DNA of 64,000 nucleotides. Source: Symbiodinium natans. Its lineage: Eukaryota > Sar > Dinophyceae > Suessiales > Symbiodiniaceae. Positions 1-9,789 of the stretch are shown here, in pieces. The position numbers and the translations under genes are program-made. Each line of letters opens with the position of its first letter. Within the stretch, counting starts at the first letter, position 1. Under the pieces are notes generated by a model, which did not search any database, was not told the DNA's origin, and worked only from the letters and a program-made list of their open reading frames with translations. The stretch covers positions 359,287 through 423,286 of the forward strand of contig CAJNDS010002200.1 in the NCBI GenBank assembly GCA_905221605.1, read 5' to 3'.

Positions 1-143
1 TGTGTGGGTGTGTGGGTGTGTGCGCGTGCACGTGTGGGTGTGTGTGCGTGCGCGTGCGCGTGCGCGTGCGCGTGCGCGTGCGCGTGCGCGTGCGCGTGCG
101 GGTGCGGGTGCGTGTGCGTGTGCGTGTGCGTGTGCGTGTGCGT

Positions 144-174
<31 letters not shown>

Positions 175-177
175 GGG
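1..177. repeat. TG/CG alternating microsatellite
   Basis: Almost pure alternating purine-pyrimidine dinucleotides: TG-rich ends around a GCGTGC-rich core. Such tracts can adopt Z-DNA. The long open frames across it (Arg-Ala and Cys-Ala runs) are products of the repeat, not genes. Confidence 0.95.
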
Positions 178-2167
178 TGTGAGGCTTCGGGTTCAAAATT
201 AGGGTTCAGGGCATCTTCGTTTGTCAGGTGTGCGTGCAACAGTGTAAGAGATATGCACTGCAAACACTAAACCCCCAAACCGTATATAACATCCTCAACC
301 CTGAACCCGAAACCCTATACCTGAAACCCTAAACCAGGCCTCAACTAAAAAATCCTGTAGCTCTAAACCCCAAACCCTAAACCAGGACCCAACTCCAAAA
401 CCCTAAGCCCTAATTGAACCCCAAACCCTAAACCAGGCCCCAACTCAACAACCCTAAGCCCTGAACCCCAAACCCAAAACACCAGGCCTCCACTCCAAAG
501 ACCTTAAGCCCTAATCCCTAAACCCTATAGCCCTATAGCCCTAAACCCTAAACCCTATAGCCCTAAACCCCAAACTCCAGGCCTCAACTCCCAAAGCAGC
601 GCCCCCCTGAGGCGCACGGCGCGCTCTGCCGGGCTGAGGCGCCGGCGCCTCGCGCGGACCACTGTTCGTCTAGTTCGGTGGAGCTTGTGTAGGGTTGAGG
701 GTTCAGGGCTTAGAGCATCGCCTCCAAATCCTGCACCAAGGGGCACAAAGCGATCGAAGGTGCTCTGATTCTAGACCCTAAACCCTACCCTAAACCCAAA
801 ACCCTAAACCCTAAACCTAGGTGCTTCAGGTTGACTGACGCAGGAATCGGCACGTTTGTTGCTTCGCGCCAGGTTGCAAACCCAAAGCCCTGATGAAGGC
901 ATGGTTTAGGGTTTAGGGTTTAGGGTTTAGGGTTTAGGGTTTAGGGTTTTTAGGGTTCAGGAAAGTTAGGGTTAGGATGGCAGGGCATCGTTCCCCCACA
1001 CCCGAAACTTAGAACGTTTGCTTTAGGTCTTGAACCCGATCTCTTTTCCCTAAACCCTAAACGCCCTAACCGTTGAACCCTAACCCTGAAACCCTAAACC
1101 TCTAAACCCAAATTGGACCCAAAGCCGCACCCCAGAGTCTGAACTTCAGAAAAATGACTATCCCCCGCCCTTTTCCCACCCCGCCCCCAAAACAAAAGAA
1201 TGGAGTGACGAGAGTAAGCGTGATAGTCTTCATGCAAGCTAGTATGAGAATAACTGAATAACCAAGCCCAAGAATACGAACATCCATGGCGGCAGCAACA
1301 AGAACAGAACTACACAAAACCCTTGACACAGAACGCGCGAAAAAATCTAAAAAAACAAATGCCAAAACGAAGGCTACGTCGGCCGAGGAACCACAACACA
1401 AGATCATGCTAGACCGAAACCAATCTGAAACCAAATATACAGGAAAAACACCGAAACCTGCAGAAAACGGAACACCAAAAACAACTGCCACAACGTACGC
1501 TAAACCCTAAACCCTAAACCCTAAACCCCAAACCCCAAACCCTAAACCCCAAACCCTAAACCCTAAACCCTAAAAGCCGTAAGCCCTAAACCCTGAACCC
1601 TAAAACCCTAAGCCCTAAACCCTAAACGCCCCAGACCTCGGTTGGCCACCCTGAGCCCAGGCGGCAAAACAGGCCCTTTCCAGGGAGGCCGTGCGAGGGT
1701 CAGAGGTTTTTGCAGGAGGATTTAGGGTTTAGGGTTTAGGGTTTGGGGTTTAGGATTTAGGGTTTAGGTCGGCTTAGGGCCTAGGGGAGGGTGAGTGCTT
1801 TGGGGCTTAGGGTGCAGGCCAGGGGTTGGCGGCGTCGGGGCTTAGTTTCACGTGCTGATTATACAGTAGGGCTGTGGATTAAAAGGAGAAGGCAGAACTG
1901 CATAATAAAGGATTTGGGTGTTCCAAAATAGGGCCGTTTATACCCCAAACAGGATAGAATCTACCCCTATGTTCGGAAACCCGCAATTTGGAGCTTCGTT
2001 CACTGAAGGTCCTGCATGAAGCCCTGCCGGAAAGCTGAACAGGATTTCGTGACTCCCTGTAGGACAATACAGCTGGCACACATGCTTGTGCATCCAGTGT
2101 TTAGGGTTTAGGGTTTGGGGTTTGGGGTTTAGGGTTTAGGGTTTAGGGTTTAGGGTTTAGGGTTTAG
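178..2167. repeat. degenerate telomere-like heptad region
   Basis: Mostly CCCTAAA-type heptads with one-base variants (CCCTAAG, CCCCAAA, CCCTGAA). A TTTAGGG block lies at about 904-945, CCCTAAA blocks at 1501-1625, and TTTAGGG again at 2098-2167. Between them are unique islands: about 590-770 (GC-rich, possible minus exon), 830-903 (possible plus exon), 1140-1500 (AT-rich, nothing recognised), 1630-1720 (possible short plus exon) and 1800-2095 (nothing recognised). Confidence 0.8.
844..903 (+). CDS. candidate exon, 20 codons
   Basis: Opens after an AG (GACGCAG|GAA) and closes at ATG|GTTTAGGG, so the following telomere-like array supplies the GT donor. It reads ESARLLLRARLQTQSPDEGM in phase 0 at both ends. 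The minus strand is also open here, so strand and coding status are uncertain. It could belong to the plus-strand gene whose last exons lie at 2168-3009. Confidence 0.3.
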
Positions 2168-3009
2168 GGCATCAAGAGAACTTGTTGCTGATTCTCTCGT
2201 CACTGAGAAAAGTTGACATGAAGAGGCCAGGAAGATGAAACAAGCCGACTGAGAGCCCAAACCCTGAAACCTAAACCCCCAACCCGAACCCTAAACCTAG
2301 ATACCAAACCGCAGCCTTATACATGTGCTGAAGCCACCACTCACCCTAAACCCTAAACCCTAAACCCTAAACCCTAAACCCCAAACCCCAAACCCTGCAC
2401 CCCTAAACCCTCAAGCCGGAGCCTGCGGAGCAGAAGCAGCCAGGGCCCCGAAGCCAGCGCCGGCATGGCGGCACACCGCCGCCGCCTGAATCTGCAGTGT
2501 CTAAGGTTCCAAGTATGGGCCCTTAATGTGGGTTTAGGGTTTAGGGTTTGGGGTTTAGGGTTTAGGCTTTAGGGCTGAGGGTCGCTGATGTCTAAGGTCC
2601 CAAGGATGGGGCCTTTCCAGGCTCTGAGTACCCCTGTTTCACGCAAAGATGTCCTTGGCCTCCTCCCGCGTATGTTCTTCAACTTGACTGGCAGGGTTTA
2701 GGATTCAGGGTTTAGGGTTTGGGGTTTAGGGTTCAAGGTTTGGGGTGATGAAGAGTCTGCCCAAAGGAATGTGGTCCTCGGTGCAGCGTCAAGCTAGCGT
2801 GCTAGGATCCTTCCACTTGCGCAGGGCACCAGCTGAATGAGCTCATCAAGACAGGACGTAGAGGCGCCTTGGTGGAACCTGTTGTGCAAGCGCGTGAGAA
2901 ATTTCACAACGCTTTGGGGAGTCTTGTTCGAAAGGATTTTCCTCTCGATGCCTGTGCCTACTACGAGCTGCAAGTGCTCGTTGCCCGATTCCTCGTCAAG
3001 GGCTTATAA
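2168..3009 (+). CDS. 3' exons of a multi-exon gene, product unknown
   Basis: Four candidate exons. 2168-2230 opens at TTTAG|GG of a heptad array and reads HQENLLLILSSLRKV..., which resembles helical-repeat organellar RNA-binding proteins (FAST/RAP or OPR type); this is a weak resemblance. 2621-2695 follows CCTTTCCAG, reads STPVSRKDVLGLLPRMFF and ends at AGG|GTTTAGG. 2756-2780 is a short exon ending in phase 1. 2825-3009 opens after TTGCGCAG in phase 1, contains FPLDACAYYELQVLVARF and stops at TAA 3007-3009. The last three join in frame (0 to 0, 0 to 1, then 1). At least one exon between 2230 and 2621 is missing from this model. I do not recognise the protein. Confidence 0.55.
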
Positions 3010-3073
3010 ACCCTAGGCCCTAAACCCAAAACCCAAAACCCAAAACCCAAAACCCTAAACCCTAAACCCTCTG

Positions 3074-3184
3074 TCAAACGGCCCCAGGAGAAGGCACCGT
3101 AAACACCGCTGAGGTCATCTCGCCCCTGACCCCTTCCACAACGCCCGTTTGCTTGACGCTGGCCACGTATTGTTTCTGCACCAC
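3074..3184 (-). CDS. candidate terminal exon
   Basis: A 36-codon open frame ending in TGA at 3074-3076. It begins VVQKQYVASVKQTGVVEGVR and continues EMTSAVFTVPSPGAV. Codon use is GC-rich at third positions, like the other exons here. It converges on the plus-strand gene ending at 3009. Its 5' edge lies at a telomere-like array (about 3186-3232) that has direct repeats on both sides. Confidence 0.45.
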   Translation of the reverse strand: MVQKQYVASVKQTGVVEGVRGEMTSAVFTVPSPGAV

Positions 3185-3250
3185 GGTTTAGGGTTTAGGG
3201 TTTAGGGTTTCGGGTTTAGGGTTTAGGGTTTAGCCACGTATTGTTTCTGC
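3162..3250. repeat. telomere array between 18-bp direct repeats
   Basis: GCCACGTATTGTTTCTGC occurs at 3162-3179 and again at 3233-3250. The sequence between is mostly TTTAGGG heptads (one TTTCGGG). The layout looks like an array inserted with target-site duplication. Confidence 0.8.
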
Positions 3251-3335
3251 GCCCCCGAACCCTCAACCCTAAACCCTAAACACGAAACCCTAAACCCAAA
3301 CTCCTAAACTCTAAACCCTGAACTAGACTTATAGG

Positions 3336-3485
3336 GTCCTTGAGGGAGGGGGGTTCATGGGAGGTAGGTACCTAGGCACCAGGGAACTTTAGGGAAGCTT
3401 GGGGAGCCTTAGGGAGTCGTGGGGGAGTATTGGGGGACCTTGGGTTACATACCCTACTTGAACCCCCCTCCCTTTAAGAACCCTG
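3336..3485. mobile_element. palindromic element, family E
   Basis: Terminal inverted repeats: AGGGTCCTTGAGGGAGGGGG at the left end and a partial complement (CCCCCCTCCCTTTAAGAACC) at the right. Internal GGGAGTATTGGGG and GGTTACATACCC motifs recur at 4444-4652 and 46688-46800. No coding capacity. Confidence 0.7.
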
Positions 3486-4194
3486 CAAGAAACCCGGCCA
3501 CCCTAAAACCCTCCGCCTCTCCGGGGCCTCTATCAGAAAGGCCTAATCCGAAGTCATGCGCGCCATAGCTTCTGTGAGGGAGCACCCTAAACCCTAAACC
3601 CTAAACCCGAAACCCTAAACCGAAGTTTGCCGGTGATGAACCAGTGACTCCCCCACGACGAAACCTGCCAAAGCGAACCCTCCCTATGGCCCTGACTTCC
3701 GAAGCACTGAACCCCAAGAATCAATCCTAAAAAGCCCCACCCCCAAGCCCCCTCCCCCGCCCTCCTCCCCCAAAAAAAGGAAAGCACTAAACCCCCAAAC
3801 ATTATAGCAGAACCCGCACAAACCTAAACTCGTAAACAAAACAACTGCCGTAAGCCCAAAAAAACAAACACAAAACACGTCTTGACCCAACAAAGAGAGA
3901 GTTGCGTGACAAGGCCGAAACACTAAGCGTTTAAGCGTCAAGGGCCTTTGAGTCTTTGGTTTCAAGACCCACTGCTTCGTGGTTCTCATTGGGTGGCCCA
4001 AAGCAATCCCTTTCAGGAACCCTAAACCCTAAACCCTAAACCCTAAACCCGAAACCCCAACTTCGAACTATACAAGGCAATCTCATGGAGCTCAAGTCAC
4101 GTGGGCCGAAGGCCCTCCACCACTACCAGGCCGGCAGTGCCTTTCCCAGGCATATGGGGGGGGGGTTCAGGATTTAGGGTTGAGAGTTTAAGGT

Positions 4195-4290
4195 TTAAGG
4201 TTGGGGGGGGGGGGAGGGGGGGGGGGGGGTTAGGATATAGGGTTAAGTTTTAAGGTTGGGATAGGTTGCGGGGGGGGGGGGGGGGGGGGC
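4195..4290. repeat. G-rich homopolymer tracts
   Basis: Three runs of mostly G (about 4203-4230 and 4270-4289) separated by heptad-like TTAGGATATAGGG. Assembly across such tracts is often unreliable. Confidence 0.8.
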
Positions 4291-4443
4291 GAGCCTTTTG
4301 GGGTTTAAGAGTCCGTCGGGCGTAGGGTTTTGAGCTTGAGTCGATAGGGCTTAGCCCTGATCGGGAGATTCCTTTATACCCTTCGAGGGACCGTGAGGGA
4401 CCAGATTAAGGGACCATGTAACTACCCTCAGACCCTTTACATC

Positions 4444-4652
4444 CTTAGGGGGCGGGGGGGGGTTCATGGGGTGTAGGACCCCCCTTGGTTTAGGGTTTTA
4501 GGGTTCAAGGTTTCGGGAGGAGGGTTTCCTGGGGGGGTCGGCACCAATAGGCAACCTTAGTGATGCTTAGGGAGTTTTAGGGAGTAGTGTGGGAGTATTG
4601 GGGAACCTGGGGTTACATACCCCTTGAACCCCCTGTCTTGAGGACCCTAGAA
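4444..4652. mobile_element. family E copy interrupted by heptads
   Basis: Both ends match family E (left GGGGGTTCATGGGGTGTAGG; right GGTTACATACCCCTTGAACC). A block of TTTAGGG variants (about 4489-4530) replaces or interrupts the left third. This is one of several elements split by telomere-like repeats. Confidence 0.6.
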
Positions 4653-4654
4653 TG

Positions 4655-5368
4655 ACAACCCGAAAGTGACTGCGTAGACAGGAATCTGGGCAGGGCTTGT
4701 TGACTTCAAAGCCTCCACAAAAAGCATGCCTAAACCCGGCAGGCCCAAAAAAAACGTCACTGCCCTAGACCCTAACAAAAACTTAACAAAAAGCCCTAAA
4801 CACCCTAAAACACTTAAGACCCCCGAAAAACACGAGCAAAGCAAAAACCTAACAAAGTGCCCTAAACCCCCTACAAACCTACAAAACTGAAGACCCTCAA
4901 AAAGCATGAGCATAAACCCTAAACCCTAAACCCTGAACCCTGAACCCTAAACCCTAAACCCTAAACCCTAAACCCTAAACCCAAAAACACCTGCACACCC
5001 ATCCACCTCGCCACCGCGAGCTGCGCCGGAGCAAAAGCCTACGAAGCAGGAGCCGCGGGTTCTCAAAAACCCAAGCCACAAGGGGCTGTAGGGGTTTAGG
5101 GTTTAGGGTTTAGGGTTTAGGGTTTAGGGTTTAGGGTTTAGGGTTTAGGTTTTAGGGATAGTCGTCTCAGGGAGATGTAGGTCGAAAGGCTTGTAAACGA
5201 TTGGGGACTTGGGGTAGGTGTCCTAAGCCCTAAACTTTACAGGGACTGCCCTGTAGGGTTTAGAGGTCCGGGCCGCCAAATGTACCCCTGACAAGAGGAG
5301 CACCCCCAAAGGTGACTGTTTAGAAATACTGTGGGACCCGAGAACCCTAAACCCTAAACCCTAAAGCC
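4655..5368. repeat. heptad arrays with two islands
   Basis: CCCTAAA array at about 4917-4982, a GC-rich island at 4983-5090 open on both strands, then a TTTAGGG array at 5094-5150. The island is flanked by CCCTAAA on the left and TTTAGGG on the right. 5160-5340 shows no recognisable gene. Confidence 0.6.
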
Positions 5369-5458
5369 ATGGTCCATAACGGGAAGCCTCCAGCGTCGGA
5401 AAGCGCTGGCGACGTTGTGGCAATTGGCGACGTGCCTTGGCTTCTTGGGGCTCAATGA
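5369..5458 (+). CDS. small ORF or first exon, 29 codons
   Basis: ATG to TGA frame beginning MVHNGKPPASESAGDVVAIG, with GC-biased third positions. It directly follows a CCCTAAA array (AAAGCC before ATG). Function unknown. It may be a complete small peptide, or an exon read past its donor. Confidence 0.35.
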   Translation: MVHNGKPPASESAGDVVAIGDVPWLLGAQ

Positions 5459-6198
5459 GTACAGGGTTTTTACGGGGTGGGGTTAGGGTTTAGGGCTTAG
5501 GGTTGATTATAGGGTTTTTAAGAGGGGGGGGGGGGGGGCAAGGGGGTATGTAACCCAGGGTTTCCGGATACTCCCCAGTACTCCCGTTTCTTGGGACCCA
5601 ATGAGGGTCCATCTGTAATAAAAGCCCTATTTAGTATGGTTTCTGCCACCTAAACCCGAAACCCTAAACCCAAACCGCTAAAACCCCAAAACCCTGATCA
5701 AGAACCTCATTGAGCCCCAACCCACAGGGTCCGTCTGTAGTACCATTCTGGAGGGTTTAGGGTTTAGGGTTTAGGGTTTAGGGGTTTAGAGGTTGAGGGT
5801 TTAGGGTTTAGGGCTAAAGGTTGAGGGTTTCGGGGTTTCGGTGGTAAATTTCGCGAACCAGGTTTCGGGAAGGTGAGTTCGACACCAATCGGCGCTAACT
5901 CCTCATATAAGGGTTGGGAGTGCATGCTTGCTTTTTTTGGACTGAACAAACATTTGAAGGCTCTGCAAACCCACAGCAGCGAACAAACATGTTTTACTGT
6001 TTGCTAAGGGCCGGCGTCCCGCCCGTGAACCTCCATGAGCCTCAGATTCCCGAAGAACCTGGCCAGAAGCAAGCCCTACCCCCCTATAGCCTTGCCATGG
6101 CTGACCTTAGCTTCCAAGTTAAGCGCTTGCAGCGGGCTCACGCGCATTTGCTCCAGTTGCACCCGCGGCTTATGGTTGGAACCGAAAGCACCATAAAT

Positions 6199-6600
6199 GT
6201 CAGTGAAAACGCTTAAGTTCGACACAGTGTGTTGGGAGTATTGTCGCTAATTTTGCAGGGCCGTTTTTCTACGAACTTTTCGGGCGGCCACCACCATGCG
6301 AAATGCATGATTTGTCATTTCTTTCTGGTTGGCGTTGGTTCGAGGCGAAGAAAAGCTAAGGTCAGTGAAAACTTTAAGTTCAACATGGGGTGTTCAAACT
6401 ATTGTAGCTGATTTTGCCAGACAGTTTTTTGCGACTAACTTTTCGGGTGCCACACCCATGCGAAATTCACCGTCTGTCCTTTTTTCTGGTATGTGATGGC
6501 TCGAGCCGAACAAAAGTCAAGGCCGGTGAAAGCCCTTAAGCTCAACACCGGGCGTTGAATTTCTTGTTGCTAACTTTCCGGGGTGGTTTCTCTACTGGTT
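6199..6600. repeat. about 160-bp direct repeats inside the arm
   Basis: Three diverged units start near 6199, 6361 and 6520. Each has GTCAGTGAAAAC or similar, then (C)TTAAGTTCAACAC, TTGTNGCTAA and a TTTTCGGG-like box. The same three units recur in reverse in the right arm (about 8350-8760). No function recognised. Confidence 0.7.
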
Positions 6601-7191
6601 TTTTCGGCTGTCGGGTGACCGTTTTCGGCGCTGAAAATGGGCAATAACTGTTTGCACGGAGCAACAATTTAGAAACTGTTTTTGCTTCGTTTTTGGATGT
6701 TTTATTTGATTTTTTGGGTTTAGGGTCTAGGGTTTAGGGTTTTGAGTTTAGGGTTTAGAAGCCCAACAAAAGCAAAACGGAAAAGGCCTTTTAAAAAATA
6801 GACCTCCCCATTGAAATCCAAATGTGAGCTGTGTTTGGCGGTTTGCAGCTGAAAGGGTTGGGACGGTTGGCTGTTCGGGCTTAATCTGGGAGTTAAAGGT
6901 GGCTTTAGTAATGATGGCCATGGCTGTGCGGCGTGGGTGGCTTAGATCCCGAAATCGAGCGACTCTGACCCCCCAAAAAAGTTAGAGACCAAAAAAAGCC
7001 CCAAAAAAAAGTTAGAAACCCAAAAAAAAGTTAAGTTCAACACCGTGTTGAACCTAACTTTTCGCGTTGGAAATCCTACGTGTTTTTGCTGTTTTCCTAC
7101 GTGTTTTTTCAGGCGGCAAGGCTACAAACCGACGCCGTTTGACCTTTTTTACCCTTATTTCTTGGGTTCGGCCGGTCCACACTAACAGTCA

Positions 7192-7772
7192 CCACCAGCA
7201 GACCCACAAATAAAAGCACCCGGTAAATGCCAAAAAAATGACTCAGATTCCTGCTATTCCTGGTGCTATTCCTGGTGCTATTTCTGGTGCTATTTCTGGT
7301 GCATTTTTTTGTGCTATTCCTGGTGCTATTTCTGGTGCTATTTTTTGTGCTATTGTTTGTGCTATTTCTGGTGCTATTTTTTGTGCTATTGTTTGTGCTA
7401 TTTCTGGTGCTATTTCTGGTGCTGGTGCTGTTGCTGGTGCTATGTGACTAACAATCACCATCAGCAGACCCACAAAAAACAGCACCCGGTAAATGCTAAG
7501 CTGATAAAATTGACTGGGATTCCTGGTGCTATTTCTGGTGCTATTGTTTGTGCTATTTCTGGTGCTATTTTTTGTGCTATTCCTGGCGCTATTTCAGGTG
7601 CTATTTTTTGTGCTATTGTTTGTGCTATTTATTTCTGGTGCTATTTCTGCTGCTATGTGACTAACAGTCACCACCAGCAGACCCACAAAAATAAGCACCC
7701 GGTAAATGCTAAAATTGACTGGGATTCCTGGTGCTATTTTTGGCCTGTGTGTTATAAGGCCACGGCGTTATT
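7192..7772. repeat. element spacer of nested tandem repeats
   Basis: Dominated by the 12-mer GGTGCTATTTCT and its variant TTTGTGCTATTG. The block CACCAGCAGACCCACAAA followed by CACCCGGTAAATGC occurs three times (about 7191, 7456 and 7676), giving a higher-order unit of roughly 220-265 bp. Ala-Ile-Ser-Gly, Leu-Phe-Leu-Val and Cys-Tyr frames cross it on both strands, as expected for repeats with few stops. Confidence 0.85.
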
Positions 7773-9113
7773 TGACTGTTAGTGTGGACCGGCCGAACCC
7801 AACTTATTTCCCACATTTTTCCCTGAAACACGTCACACGACAGCCCAAAAACCACGTAGGATTCAGCAAAAACACGTAGGATTTCCAACGCGAAAAGTTA
7901 GGTTCAACACGGTGTTGAACTTAACTTTTTTTTGGGTCTCTAACTTTTTTTTGGGGCTTTTTTTGGTCTCTAACTTTTTTGGGGGGTCAGAGTCGCTCGA
8001 TTTCGGGATCTAAGCCACCCACGCCGCACAGCCATGGCCATCATTACTAAAGCCACCTTTAACTCCCAGATTAAGCCCGAACAGCCAACCGTCCCAACCC
8101 TTTCAGCTGCAAACCGCCAAACACAGCTCACATTTGGATTTCAATGGGGAGGTCTATTTTTTAAAAGGCCTTTTCCGTTTTGCTTTTGTTGGGCTTCTAA
8201 ACCCTAAACTCAAAACCCTAAACCCTAGACCCTAAACCCAAAAAATCAAATAAAACATCCAAAAACGAAGCAAAAACAGTTTCTAAATTGTTGCTCCGTG
8301 CAAACAGTTATTGCCCATTTTCAGCGCCGAAAACGGTCACCCGACAGCCGAAAAAACCAGTAGAGAAACCACCCCGGAAAGTTAGCAACAAGAAATTCAA
8401 CGCCCGGTGTTGAGCTTAAGGGCTTTCACCGGCCTTGACTTTTGTTCGGCTCGAGCCATCACATACCAGAAAAAAGGACAGACGGTGAATTTCGCATGGG
8501 TGTGGCACCCGAAAAGTTAGTCGCAAAAAACTGTCTGGCAAAATCAGCTACAATAGTTTGAACACCCCATGTTGAACTTAAAGTTTTCACTGACCTTAGC
8601 TTTTCTTCGCCTCGAACCAACGCCAACCAGAAAGAAATGACAAATAATGCATTTCGCATGGTGGTGGCCGCCCGAAAAGCTCGTAGAAAAACGGCCCTGC
8701 AAAATTAGCGACAATACTCCCAACACACTGTGTCGAACTTAAGCGTTTTCACTGACATTTATGGTGCTTTCGGTTCCAACCATAAGCCGCGGGTGCAACT
8801 GGAGCAAATGCGCGTGAGCCCGCTGCAAGAGCTTAACTTGAAGTTAATGTCAGCCATGGCAAGGCTATAGGGGGGTAGGGTTTGCTTCTGGCCTGGTTCT
8901 TCGGGAATCTCTCGGGAATCTCGGTCTCATGGAAGCTCATCGGTGGGACGCTGACCCTTAACAAGCCGTAAAACATGCTTGCTCGCCGCTGTGGGTGCGC
9001 AGAGCCTTCAGACGGCTGTTCACGTTCAAAATAAAACAAGCATGCACCCCCAACCCCTGTGTCAGGAGTTAGCGCCGGTTGGTGTTGAACCGGCGTGCTC
9101 CGCGAAATTTACC

Positions 9114-9265
9114 AGGTTTCGGTTCAGGGTTTGGGGAATCAGGGTTTCAGGTCTGGGGGCTGGGGGATTGAGTTGGGTTTAATGGGCGAAGAAGAAAACT
9201 CTATTCCCTAAACCCTAAACCCTAAACCCTAAACCGAAGTTTTTTTGGGTGTGCGTGGCGGGCAG
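9114..9265. repeat. heptads right of the foldback element
   Basis: Short TTTAGGG and CCCTAAA stretches in degenerate sequence; nothing else recognised. Confidence 0.6.
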
Positions 9266-9424
9266 GAAGCAGCATGGGCAGCTTCCATGCTCTTCCAGCT
9301 TCGCCAGCCCCTATACATCCTAACATACCGCCCAGTGTTGTTTGGGGAGTCGCTTCTCAGATCGAGCACTTATAGCTCTAAAGCAACACCAGGAGTCCAG
9401 AGGTCCTATAGCCCTGCACCCTAA
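9266..9424 (+). CDS. candidate exon, 52 codons
   Basis: Opens after GGCGGGCAG and reads EAAWAASMLFQLRQPLYILT, then YRPVLFGESLL, to a TAA inside a CCCTAAA run. The true 3' end may be an earlier donor. Codon pattern and hydrophobic spacing are protein-like. Function unknown. Confidence 0.45.
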   Translation, partial: EAAWAASMLFQLRQPLYILTYRPVLFGESLLRSSTYSSKATPGVQRSYSPAP

Positions 9425-9463
9425 ACCCTAAACCCTACAGTTGCACCCCAAAAAGAGCCCTAA

Positions 9464-9764
9464 GGCGATGCATCTCAGCACAGCTGCTGGCCGTGCATGC
9501 GGAGTCCCCCGTTGGCGCCCAAGCCTGATTTCAAGCGCTTCCAGATCTGGAGTCCCTGTTAACCCTAGTTTGGAGTAGACCCTGGAAAAAAGTATATACG
9601 TTAGGGTTTAGGGTTTAGGGTTTAGGGTTTATAATTAGGGTTGGGCATAAGCAGCTAGAGTAGGAACCCGGAAACAAACATATTAAAGTATAGTGCTCCA
9701 AACCCCAGTTAAAGACAGGTGAAAGCGAGACCGGCATCTTCTGCAAGGCTGCGGCGAAGGCACG
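9464..9764 (-). CDS. two exons joined by a family J intron
   Basis: Upstream exon 9704-9764 follows CCCGCAG and reads RAFAAALQKMPVSLSPVFNW plus one base. The 139-bp intron 9565-9703 runs from GTTTGGAGCAC to CCAAACTAG. The downstream exon 9464-9564 starts with two bases that complete Gly, then reads LTGTPDLEALEIRLGRQRG. The phases fit exactly (1 to 1). The intron is homologous to introns at 53759-53872 and 56053-56172 in an unrelated gene. Protein unknown. Confidence 0.55.
9565..9703 (-). mobile_element. introner-like element, family J
   Basis: Short inverted ends (TTTGGAG and CTCCAAA) enclose a body shared with the introns of the duplicated small gene at 53.8 and 56.1 kb, including GAGCACTATAC and TTTTTTCCAGGGTCTACTCC. 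A heptad array lies in the middle of each copy. In this gene the element coincides with a GT-AG intron. Confidence 0.65.
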
Positions 9765-9789
9765 CTGCGGGTTATCTAGAATTCTTTAC

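Larger units (their letters stand above)
5842..9113. mobile_element. 3.27-kb foldback-type element with 1.35-kb inverted arms
   Basis: The left arm (about 5842-7191) and right arm (about 7773-9113) are near-identical inverted repeats, ending outside in GGTAAATTTCGCG and inside in GGTTCGGCCGGTCCACAC. Between them is a 581-bp spacer of short tandem repeats. No transposase or other recognisable domain is visible; the mirrored open frames in the two arms are the same sequence read from each side. Length, symmetry and repeat-built centre fit foldback-type or long-TIR non-autonomous DNA elements. Both outer ends abut telomere-like heptads, so a target-site duplication cannot be defined. Confidence 0.85.

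Noticed and set aside
2-270. Arg-Ala and Cys-Ala repeat ORFs
   Set aside because: They follow from the TG/CG microsatellite.
7238-7782. Overlapping ORFs in the GGTGCTATT repeat
   Set aside because: They exist on both strands and in several frames because the 12-mer lacks stops; amino-acid composition is purely that of the repeat.
7182-7800. CRISPR-like array
   Set aside because: Repeats are contiguous and degenerate with no unique spacers, and the genome is eukaryotic.
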